Positions 1 to 5,313 of a stretch of 5,313 nt of DNA are shown here, in pieces. The DNA lies in assembly GCA_026387845.1 (NCBI GenBank), contig JAPLKX010000613.1, positions 1-5,313 on the forward strand, in the 5' to 3' direction. Source of the stretch: Candidatus Hydrogenedentota bacterium. Lineage in GTDB: Bacteria > Hydrogenedentota > Hydrogenedentia > Hydrogenedentales > SLHB01. Below the pieces are notes generated by a model that searched no databases, had not been told where the DNA came from, and saw only the letters and a list, made by a program, of their open reading frames with translations. The position numbers and the translations under genes are program-made. Every line of letters starts with the position of its first letter. The first letter of the stretch is position 1.

Positions 1-624
1 CGGATGGACGTCTGGCTGGCCCAGGATGTCAAACAGCGCCACCGCCAGTGGGTGACCCGGCAAGCCGGCCCGGACAAAGCGGAGATTGCCGCCGTCAATG
101 GGTGGTCGTTTGAAGACGCCCCGGAAAAAGACATGGTGCGCGAGGAAGTCAAACTGACCGTGCTGCCGGCGGATGAGAAAGGCCGCGTGATTGACTTCGA
201 GATCGTCCTGACCAACGTGTCCGGCCAGCTTGTCGTATTTGAAGGGGCAAAGAATAAGGGCTATGGCGGCCTGTGTTTCCGGCCGCACGCCGACTTCAAA
301 CCGTTTACGTTCACGACGGCCCAGGGCGTTTCGGCCGAAGACGCCCTCAGGTGCGACACGCCGTGGGCCGACGTGTCGTGGACTGCCGGCGGAAAGACGA
401 GCGGTCTTGCCATTTTCGAGCATGCCTCCAACCCCGGCTACCCGTTCCCGGGCTGGATCTTCCGTCATTATGCGTTTTTGGGCGTATCCTGGCCTCATGA
501 AAACACCCACGAACTCAGGCCGGAGCAATCATTCAGGCTGAAGTATCGGGTCTACGTTCATCGCGGCAACGCCGTGGATGCGGGCGTCGCCGCCGCTTTT
601 CAAAAGTATGCTGACACAAAATGA
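1..624 (+). CDS. DUF6807 (PmoA-like) family protein, 3' part only
   Basis: The frame is open from the first base of the window to TGA at 622-624, giving about 207 codons. The true start lies upstream, and the ATG at base 4 is probably internal. The sequence reads like the C-terminal two thirds of the DUF6807 family (Pfam PF14100, historically labelled 'methane oxygenase PmoA'). Visible family-like motifs are DVWLAQD near the beginning, KGYGGLCFRP in the middle, WADVSW, the stretch GLAIFEHASNPGYPFPGW, RHYAFLGVSWP, and a final RLKYRVYVHRG. Family members are mostly predicted beta-rich, often secreted proteins of unknown activity, common in Planctomycetes, Verrucomicrobia and Bacteroidetes. The 'methane oxygenase' label should not be read as particulate methane monooxygenase. 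Any signal peptide would lie outside the window. The next gene starts 36 bases downstream in the same frame, with no obvious terminator between, so co-transcription is possible. Assignment is from recalled family motifs; the function is unknown. Confidence 0.75.
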   Translation, partial: RMDVWLAQDVKQRHRQWVTRQAGPDKAEIAAVNGWSFEDAPEKDMVREEVKLTVLPADEKGRVIDFEIVLTNVSGQLVVFEGAKNKGYGGLCFRPHADFKPFTFTTAQGVSAEDALRCDTPWADVSWTAGGKTSGLAIFEHASNPGYPFPGWIFRHYAFLGVSWPHENTHELRPEQSFRLKYRVYVHRGNAVDAGVAAAFQKYADTK

Positions 625-660
625 GCAGGGGAAACTGAATCGTACACGGGGGGACGGTAC

Positions 661-2121
661 ATGTCCAAAGTGTCCGACCATGGGTACAACGGCGTCCATC
701 CGGACGAGCCGCTCAAGCGCCAAGACCTCCAGCGGCTGGTGCAGGAGTTGCGTGCGGAAAACCAGCAACTCCGAGAAAGCTACACCACCCTGAAAGAGAC
801 TGAGCGGGCCCTGCGCCTGCTGGTGGACAGCCTTCCCGGCGTGGCTTACCGTTACAGGATCAAAAACCGGTGGTTACTCGACTTCATTGGTAAAAACTGC
901 GTCGAACTTAGCGGATACCCGCCTGAATATTTTGTGGAAAAGGGCCACAGCTTCGTCGAGTTGATCCACCCGGACGATCAGGCCCGCGTGCTGGAGTGCG
1001 CCAGCGAGGGAGTGACCAACCACCGGCCCTTCAGTTCCGAGTACAGGATCCGCACCGCCGACGGGTCGGAAAAGTGGGTGCTCGAAAAGGGCCAGGGCGT
1101 ATGGGAAGACGACACGCTGGTCGGGACCGAAGGGTTTATCCTCGACATTACGGCGCAGAAACAGGCCGAGCACGAAATCACCGAGAGCAAGGAGCGGTAT
1201 CGCAGCCTTGTTGAACTGTGCCCGGACGGCATCGCGATCCATGATGGCATCCACCTGCTTTATGGGAATGCCGTTGCACTCGAACTGTTCGGCGGAACCA
1301 CGCTCGAAGAGGCGCAACAACGCACCATCGCCGACGTCATTCACCCTGACTGCCACGAGCTCGCCCGCAAGCGAGTGGGGGCCATGCTGCGCGGCGAACC
1401 GACCCCGCTCGTTGAAGAGGTGTTCGTCAGGGCCGACGGCACCTGTTTTGACGCGGAAGTCGCGGCACGGCCCATTGTGTACCAGGGGAATCCCGCCGTG
1501 CTTGTCATTTTCCGCGATATCACCTCGCGAAAGAAGACTCACCAACGCCTTCAGGAAGCCCTGTCGCGGTTCGAGGCCGTGGTCGAGCAGACGCCTCTGG
1601 TCGCCGTACAGGGAGTTGACAGAGACGGCAGGATCCGGCACTGGAACCGGGCGTCGGCCGCTCTGTTCGGCCTGTCGGCGAAGGAGGTCGAAGGCAAACG
1701 GCTGCAGGATATTTTCCCCACGCCTGACGGGTCCAACTCATTTTTGCAGTCGGTTCAGCGCGTATGGGACACGGGGCAGGCGCTCCCGCCTTGCGAGTGG
1801 GAGTTCGTGTTGCCCAACGGGGTGCGCCGCTGGGTGTACGCGACGATATTCCCGATTCTCCAGGACGGCGTCACGGAAGAAGCGTTTGTCATGCAGATCG
1901 ATATAACGTCGCGGCGCCAAATGGAAGAAGAACTTCGGCAAACCCAGGAATTACTGCGATCCATCGTGGTGAATCTGCCGCTGGCCGTATTCCTCAAGGA
2001 TGCCAAAGAATTCCGGTTCCTGCTGTGGAACAAGTGCAACGAGGAGATGCTCGGCCTGTCCGAGGCCGAGGTCCTTCACAAGACCGATTACGACCTGTTT
2101 CCCAAAGAACAAGCCGACTGA
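661..2121 (+). CDS. PAS-domain sensor protein, N-terminal half of the interrupted hybrid kinase
   Basis: This is the part translated if the TGA at 2119-2121 acts as a stop: 486 residues with no catalytic domain. The start ATG 661 is preceded by a G-rich Shine-Dalgarno-like run (649-654, GGGGGA) six bases upstream. The frame is open back only to the previous gene's stop at 622-624. Residues about 18-55 are Leu/Glu/Arg/Gln rich and look like a coiled coil. PAS 1 spans about 53-165 (ELSGYPPEYF, LIHPDD, YRIRTADGSEKWV, ending ILDIT). PAS 2 spans about 180-290 (VIHPD, VRADGTCFDAEV, ending FRDITSRKK). PAS 3 spans about 301-418 (GRIRHWNRASAALFGLS, ending IDITSRR). PAS 4 begins near 430 (NLPLAVFLKD, LWNKCNEEMLGLSEAEVL) and is cut in its middle. 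Short charged linkers between PAS repeats match the usual signalling helices. PAS domains bind small ligands, haem, flavin or protein partners, but nothing here identifies the ligand. Alone this product could not phosphorylate anything. Confidence 0.7.
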   Translation: MSKVSDHGYNGVHPDEPLKRQDLQRLVQELRAENQQLRESYTTLKETERALRLLVDSLPGVAYRYRIKNRWLLDFIGKNCVELSGYPPEYFVEKGHSFVELIHPDDQARVLECASEGVTNHRPFSSEYRIRTADGSEKWVLEKGQGVWEDDTLVGTEGFILDITAQKQAEHEITESKERYRSLVELCPDGIAIHDGIHLLYGNAVALELFGGTTLEEAQQRTIADVIHPDCHELARKRVGAMLRGEPTPLVEEVFVRADGTCFDAEVAARPIVYQGNPAVLVIFRDITSRKKTHQRLQEALSRFEAVVEQTPLVAVQGVDRDGRIRHWNRASAALFGLSAKEVEGKRLQDIFPTPDGSNSFLQSVQRVWDTGQALPPCEWEFVLPNGVRRWVYATIFPILQDGVTEEAFVMQIDITSRRQMEEELRQTQELLRSIVVNLPLAVFLKDAKEFRFLLWNKCNEEMLGLSEAEVLHKTDYDLFPKEQAD

Positions 2122-2262
2122 TTCCGCGAGGCCGACCTCAAAACCATACAGGCGGGCCGGCTCACCGACACTCCGGAAGAGCCCATCACCTCAACCTCCG
2201 GAACGCGCATTCTCCACACGCGCAAAATCCCCATTTTCAATTCAAAAGGCGAACCGACGTTT

Positions 2263-3849
2263 TTGCTGGGCATCAGCGTCGACGTGACCGAGCAAAAACG
2301 GGCCGAGCAGGCGTTGCGCGAAAGTGAAGCCAAATACCACACCCTGTTTCAGTTCTTTCCCGACCCCGTATTCCTCGAGACGCCCGACGGCGCCATCATC
2401 GACTGCAACACTGTCGCCTGCGATGTATACGGATACGACAAGGCCAGCATGGTCAAACTCACAGTCGCCGACCTCATCCCGCCCGAGTTGATCCCCCGGC
2501 TGAGCGAGATGTTCGAGGACCTTAACGAAGACCGCCTGATCGAGGCCATGGGCAAGACGCGCGACGGCAAGTTGTTTCCGACTGAAGTGACGGCCCGGTT
2601 TATCGACGTCGGGGGCCAGCAGCAGGTCCTCGTGCACGTCCGCGACATCAGGGAGCGCAAACGGGCCGAAGAAGAAAAGGCAAAACTCGAGTCGCAGATT
2701 CTTCAGGCACAGAAGCTGGAGAGTCTTGGCGTTCTGGCCGGGGGCATCGCGCACGACTTCAACAACCTGTTGACGGCCGTCCTGGGTTACGCGGATTTAA
2801 CCGAGGCGGAACTGTCGCCCACCTCGCCGCTTCGGGAGAACGTCCATCAGATTGTTCAAACGGCGCGGCGCGGCGCCGAGCTAACCAAGCAGATGCTCGC
2901 GTACTCGGGCCGGGGGAAATTTTTGATCCAGCGGGTCTGCATTTCGACCGTGGTGGAAGAAATGACGCACCTGCTCAATGTTTCCATCTCGAAGAAGTGC
3001 CTGCTGCAGTGCCGGTTTGCGCCGGAATTGCCCGATATCGAAGCCGACGTCGCCCAAATGCGCCAGGTCGTGATGAACCTTATTATCAACGCATCCGAGG
3101 CCATCGGCGACAACAACGGCGCCATCACCATCACAACGGGCATCGTCAACTGCGACCGCGGGTACCTCGCCGAAGCCTACCTCGACGAAAACCTCCCCGC
3201 CGGCCAGTATGTCTACCTGGAAGTGGCCGATACCGGTTGCGGGATGAACGCCGAAACGCGCGCCAAGATTTTCGACCCGTTCTTTACGACCAAATTCACG
3301 GGCCGGGGGCTGGGCCTGGCGGCGGTGTTGGGGATTGTGCGCGGCCACCGCGGAGCCATCAAAGTCTACAGCGAATCCGGCAAAGGGACCTCGTTCAAGG
3401 TGCTATTCCCGGCGTGCGCATCACACACGGCCCCCCCTGCCACGGACGAACCCGCGCTGCGTCCCAGTTGGCAGGGGCACGGCACCGTTCTCGTGGTCGA
3501 CGACGAAGACATGGTGCGGACGCTGGCCGAAAAAATGCTCCGAGCCGCCGGTTTGAACGTTATCACGGCCGGTAACGGGCGGGAGGCAGTCGAGGTTTTC
3601 CAGGAAAACGCCGATAAAATCGACCTCGTCCTGCTCGATATGACCATGCCGCAGATGGGTGGCGAAGAAACGTTCCAGGAATTGCGCAGGCGCCGCCCGG
3701 ACGCCCGAGTTATTCTGTCGAGCGGCTATAGTGAAACTGACGTAACTGCGCGGTTTTCGGGAAAAGGGCTGGCCGGATTCATCCAGAAACCCTACGTTTC
3801 CGAAGAACTGATCGATCTTGTGCGCAGAATTATGGACATCCCGCAATAG
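2263..3849 (+). CDS. Hybrid histidine kinase, C-terminal half (PAS - HisKA - HATPase - receiver)
   Basis: Domain content really begins at 2122, directly after the internal stop. The TTG at 2263 lies inside the end of PAS 4, has no convincing Shine-Dalgarno, and is only the first possible start codon of this kind, so independent translation is doubtful. In full-gene numbering, PAS 5 spans about 555-672. HisKA follows with the phosphoacceptor histidine at 698 in GGIAHDFNNLL. The HATPase_c domain (about 796-919) has the N box around Asn810 (NLIINASEA), the G1 box at Asp857 (ADTGCGM), the F box IFDPFFTTK and the G2 box GRGLGLAAV. The C-terminal receiver (about 941-1059) has the acidic pair in VVDDED, the phosphoacceptor Asp993 in LLDMTMP, Ser1020 in SSGYS and Lys1043 in QKPY. 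All key residues are present. It would autophosphorylate and pass phosphate to its own receiver, then probably to an unlinked partner, as no DNA-binding or other output domain is attached. No response regulator gene is visible alongside. Confidence 0.7.
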   Translation: MLGISVDVTEQKRAEQALRESEAKYHTLFQFFPDPVFLETPDGAIIDCNTVACDVYGYDKASMVKLTVADLIPPELIPRLSEMFEDLNEDRLIEAMGKTRDGKLFPTEVTARFIDVGGQQQVLVHVRDIRERKRAEEEKAKLESQILQAQKLESLGVLAGGIAHDFNNLLTAVLGYADLTEAELSPTSPLRENVHQIVQTARRGAELTKQMLAYSGRGKFLIQRVCISTVVEEMTHLLNVSISKKCLLQCRFAPELPDIEADVAQMRQVVMNLIINASEAIGDNNGAITITTGIVNCDRGYLAEAYLDENLPAGQYVYLEVADTGCGMNAETRAKIFDPFFTTKFTGRGLGLAAVLGIVRGHRGAIKVYSESGKGTSFKVLFPACASHTAPPATDEPALRPSWQGHGTVLVVDDEDMVRTLAEKMLRAAGLNVITAGNGREAVEVFQENADKIDLVLLDMTMPQMGGEETFQELRRRRPDARVILSSGYSETDVTARFSGKGLAGFIQKPYVSEELIDLVRRIMDIPQ

Positions 3850-3917
3850 GCGCCGGGTGGTTATGCCGCGGCGGTACCGTGTACAATAGAGGCAACAATC
3901 GACTTACAGGCCTTGGG
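3850..3917 (+). promoter_or_regulatory. Possible promoter upstream of ahbD
   Basis: The 68-base gap between the kinase stop and the likely ahbD start contains TACAAT at 3882-3887, one mismatch from the sigma-70 -10 consensus. It would place a transcript start near 3894, about 24 bases before ATG 3918. The matching -35 region (around 3858-3864) is poor, so this is only a weak prediction. No rho-independent terminator (GC stem followed by a T run) is visible after the kinase, so read-through from the kinase is also possible. Confidence 0.25.
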
Positions 3918-5009
3918 ATGCACGACCGCCACAGTTCTGAACCTGTCTATGCGCCGCGGCTGATCGCATGGGAAATCACCCGCCGGTGCGCGCTGCACTG
4001 CAAACACTGCCGCGCCTCCGCCCAATCCGGCCCGTACGACGGCGAGCTCTCGCTGGATGAGATCCGCCAGGTTTTGCGCAGTATTGCTGAACGATACAGC
4101 CCCATCATCATCCTCACCGGGGGCGAGCCCCTGATGCGGCCGGACCTGTTCGAGGTTATAGCTGAGGTGGTCCGGCGGGAGTTGAGGCCAGTTTTGGCGA
4201 CGTGCGGCGGCCTACTGACGCGGGACATGGCGCGCCGGCTGGTTTCCGCGGGCATCCAGCGCATCAGCGTCAGCATCGACGGGCCCGACGCCCCCAGCCA
4301 CGACGATTTCCGCGGCGCGCCAGGGGCGTTTGACTCAGCGATGGCCGCCCTGGCCGCAGCCCGCGAGGCAGGGCTCGAATTCCAGATAAACACCACCGTC
4401 ACCCGGCGGAATATGGCAGAGCTCGAAGATATTCTGAACCTGGCAGTCAAACAGGGCGCCGCGGCGTTTCACCCGTTTTTGCTCGTCCCGACCGGCCGGG
4501 GCAGGGACTTGACGGGCGACTTGCTGGATGCAGGGGAGTATGAGAAGGTCCTCAACAGATTCTACGACCTCCGTACCTCGACGCCCATCCCGTTCAAACC
4601 CACCTGCGCGCCCCACTACTACCGTATCTACCGCCAGCGGGAGGCCGAGGCGGGCCGCCACGTCACGCCCCAGACACACGGGCTCGACGCCATGAGCAAA
4701 GGCTGCATGGGCGGGACCAGTTTCGCCTTCATCAGCCACGTCGGAAAGGTTCAAATTTGCGGTTTCCTGGAAGAAGAAGCGGGCGACCTGCGAAAATCGG
4801 GCCTCGACTTCCAAGTCATATGGGAGAAGTCCCCGTTGTTTCATGAGTTGCGCGACTACCGGAATTATAAAGGCGCGTGCGGCCGTTGCGATTACCGGCG
4901 ATGGTGCGGCGGCTGCCGGGCACGGGCCTGCGCCGTCACGGGCAGCTACCTCGACACGGAGCCGTTCTGCGCCTACGCGCCGACTGCGTCGACGGCGCCG
5001 ACTGCGTGA
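3918..5009 (+). CDS. ahbD: AhbD-type haem b synthase (radical SAM/SPASM)
   Basis: Predicted to catalyse the last step of the siroheme-dependent (Ahb) haem pathway: SAM-dependent oxidative decarboxylation of two propionates of Fe-coproporphyrin III to vinyl groups, giving haem b. This is a cytoplasmic, oxygen-sensitive enzyme known from sulfate reducers and methanogenic archaea. Seen here, numbering from ATG 3918 (363 residues): RLIAWEIT leads into the radical SAM motif CALHCKHC (Cys24, 28, 31), then ILTGGEP (67-71 is TGGEP), SISIDGP-like SVSIDGPDAPSHDDFR, EFQINTTVTR, FLLVPTGRGRDL and CAPHYYRIYRQR. The C-terminal SPASM cysteines are Cys263, 281, 321, 324, 330, 333 and 351, enough for auxiliary Fe-S cluster binding, and include CGGCRARA. 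ATG 3918 is preferred: CAGG at 3907-3910 sits seven bases upstream, and the protein then begins close to the conserved core. An in-frame GTG at 3879 would add 13 unconserved residues with no Shine-Dalgarno. Related AhbC/NirJ or PqqE-like enzymes are alternatives, but the motifs resemble AhbD most. The extreme C terminus is an Ala/Pro/Thr tail. Confidence 0.8.
   Translation: MHDRHSSEPVYAPRLIAWEITRRCALHCKHCRASAQSGPYDGELSLDEIRQVLRSIAERYSPIIILTGGEPLMRPDLFEVIAEVVRRELRPVLATCGGLLTRDMARRLVSAGIQRISVSIDGPDAPSHDDFRGAPGAFDSAMAALAAAREAGLEFQINTTVTRRNMAELEDILNLAVKQGAAAFHPFLLVPTGRGRDLTGDLLDAGEYEKVLNRFYDLRTSTPIPFKPTCAPHYYRIYRQREAEAGRHVTPQTHGLDAMSKGCMGGTSFAFISHVGKVQICGFLEEEAGDLRKSGLDFQVIWEKSPLFHELRDYRNYKGACGRCDYRRWCGGCRARACAVTGSYLDTEPFCAYAPTASTAPTA
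4977..5007 (+). repeat. Short tandem direct repeat at the 3' end of ahbD
   Basis: GCGCCGACTGCGT occurs at 4977-4989 and again at 4995-5007, an exact 13-base direct repeat with an 18-base period (six codons). It encodes the tail A-P-T-A-S-T-A-P-T-A just after the last SPASM cysteine, and the second copy runs into the stop codon. It looks like a small in-frame slippage duplication that lengthened the tail. Confidence 0.8.
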
Positions 5010-5014
5010 GGAAG
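5009..5014 (+). promoter_or_regulatory. Ribosome binding site of the CcsA-like gene
   Basis: AGGAAG starts on the last base of the ahbD stop codon (TGA 5007-5009). Its AGGA core ends seven bases before ATG 5020. This spacing fixes the start of the downstream gene and suggests translational coupling with ahbD. Confidence 0.65.
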
Positions 5015-5019
5015 AGTAC

Positions 5020-5313
5020 ATGTTAAGTTGGGCGATTGATGCGCTTTTCTACATTGGCACGGCGTGTTTCGTAGCGACGGGCATGATAGCGCTTCGACAT
5101 CTCTACGGCAGAGATGGCAACACGCTGCAGTATGGGCCGCGGATCTTGCTGTCGGGTGCGGCCATGCTGACTGCGACGTTAATCCTGCGCGGCATCGCTT
5201 GGGGCATGGTGCCCCTGACAACCGCCGTGGATGCAGTCAGCCTGTTCGCGGTGCTGACCGCCTTCATCATGGTGTATATCCTGTGGAAGGAAAATGCGCC
5301 GGCCCTGCTGTGT
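5020..5313 (+). CDS. CcsA/HemX-like cytochrome c assembly membrane protein, 5' part only
   Basis: The frame is open from ATG 5020 to the window end (98 codons, no stop). A good Shine-Dalgarno (AGGA, 5009-5012) is seven bases upstream, and the gap to ahbD is ten bases, so the two genes are probably one operon. The translated part has three hydrophobic stretches, about residues 5-24, 41-60 and 66-88, with a short basic/polar loop (RHLYGRDG) after the first. It therefore appears to be a polytopic inner-membrane protein with no cleavable signal. The pattern LRGIAWGMVPLTTAVDAVSL followed by a hydrophobic helix and YILWKEN resembles the N-terminal region of CcsA/ResC/HemX-like proteins (Pfam PF01578, Cytochrom_C_asm). 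In those proteins a helix pair precedes the Trp-rich haem-handling core. That diagnostic Trp-rich core and its histidines would lie beyond the window. HemX-like members are often found beside hemA and other haem genes, which agrees with the ahbD neighbour. Any other multi-pass membrane protein remains possible. Confidence 0.55.
   Translation, partial: MLSWAIDALFYIGTACFVATGMIALRHLYGRDGNTLQYGPRILLSGAAMLTATLILRGIAWGMVPLTTAVDAVSLFAVLTAFIMVYILWKENAPALLC

Larger units (their letters stand above)
661..3849 (+). pseudogene. Multi-PAS hybrid histidine kinase gene interrupted by one in-frame TGA
   Basis: One frame runs from ATG 661 to TAG 3847-3849 (1063 codons including the final stop) with a single interruption, TGA at 2119-2121 (codon 487). 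The stop falls inside a PAS domain. Codons before it read LFPKEQAD and codons after it read FREADLKTIQAG, then RILHTRKIPIF and LLGISVDVTEQKRAE, which is an ordinary continuation of a PAS domain with no frameshift and no missing part. Domain order is coiled coil, five PAS domains, HisKA, HATPase_c and a C-terminal receiver. No membrane helix or signal peptide is seen, so the protein would be cytoplasmic. TGA is unlikely to be a sense codon here. Tryptophan is written TGG nine times in this gene, no other TGA occurs in its frame, and TGA ends both flanking genes. A CGA (Arg) or TGG (Trp) codon would give TGA by one transition. Either this is a recent nonsense mutation (pseudogene) or an assembly/sequencing error. 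The two halves are described separately. Confidence 0.75.

Noticed and set aside
642..660. GTACAC...GGTAC upstream of the kinase, and a similar element in reverse orientation (GGTACCGTGTAC, 3873-3884) upstream of ahbD, as a shared operator
   Set aside because: The matches are only 5-6 bases with different spacing, and GTAC is self-complementary, so chance is the simplest explanation.
625..660. Terminator or promoter between the DUF6807 gene and the kinase
   Set aside because: The gap is 36 bases. It has no GC-rich stem with a T run and no convincing -10/-35 pair, only the G-rich ribosome binding site.
874..1641. Long open frame of 255 codons on the - strand, opposite the kinase PAS region
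   Set aside because: It lies wholly over strong PAS coding sequence and its translation shows no recognisable domain. Such mirror frames are expected in GC-rich coding DNA.
1764..2327. Overlapping + strand frame that crosses the internal TGA without a stop, suggesting a frameshift instead of a nonsense codon
   Set aside because: Its translation is Arg/Gly/Pro-rich with no PAS pattern. The PAS pattern stays in the kinase frame on both sides of the TGA, so no frameshift is needed.
3879..3917. Alternative GTG start for ahbD at 3879
   Set aside because: It has no Shine-Dalgarno, adds 13 residues unlike the family, and would overlap the possible -10 box. ATG 3918 has a better spaced AGG.
4335..5021. 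Open frame of 228 codons on the - strand, opposite ahbD
   Set aside because: The + strand carries conserved radical SAM/SPASM motifs over the whole stretch. The reverse translation is Arg/Ala/Val-rich with no motif.

Overview
The window looks like GC-rich bacterial chromosome, with all genes on the + strand and packed closely. No rRNA, tRNA, CRISPR array, insertion sequence or phage gene was seen. A DUF6807 protein, a large soluble multi-PAS hybrid histidine kinase and a radical-SAM haem synthase of the anaerobic (Ahb) type fit an anaerobic or facultative environmental bacterium. Groups such as Planctomycetes/Lentisphaerae/Verrucomicrobia or Hydrogenedentota-like lineages are plausible. That placement is inferred from gene content and is tentative.

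Layout: (1) 1-624 is the 3' part of a DUF6807 (Pfam 'PmoA') gene, cut by the window edge. (2) 661-3849 is one continuous reading frame for a PAS x5 - HisKA - HATPase - receiver hybrid kinase, interrupted by a single in-frame TGA at 2119-2121 inside the fourth PAS domain. Coding similarity resumes directly after the stop in the same frame, so this is one gene with a nonsense codon (or a sequencing error), not two genes. (3) 3850-3917 is a short intergenic gap with a weak possible promoter. (4) 3918-5009 is a radical SAM/SPASM protein that I identify as AhbD, the last enzyme of the siroheme-dependent haem b pathway. (5) 5020-5313 is the start of a polytopic membrane protein resembling CcsA/HemX cytochrome c assembly proteins; it runs off the window.

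How they work together: the last two genes look like the start of a haem biosynthesis / cytochrome c maturation operon, since the second gene's ribosome binding site overlaps the first gene's stop codon. The sensor kinase lies just upstream. Nothing in the sequence ties it to haem, and its signal is unknown. The DUF6807 gene appears functionally unrelated. I found no clear previously undescribed system. The most notable point is the interrupted kinase, in which every catalytic motif downstream of the stop is preserved.
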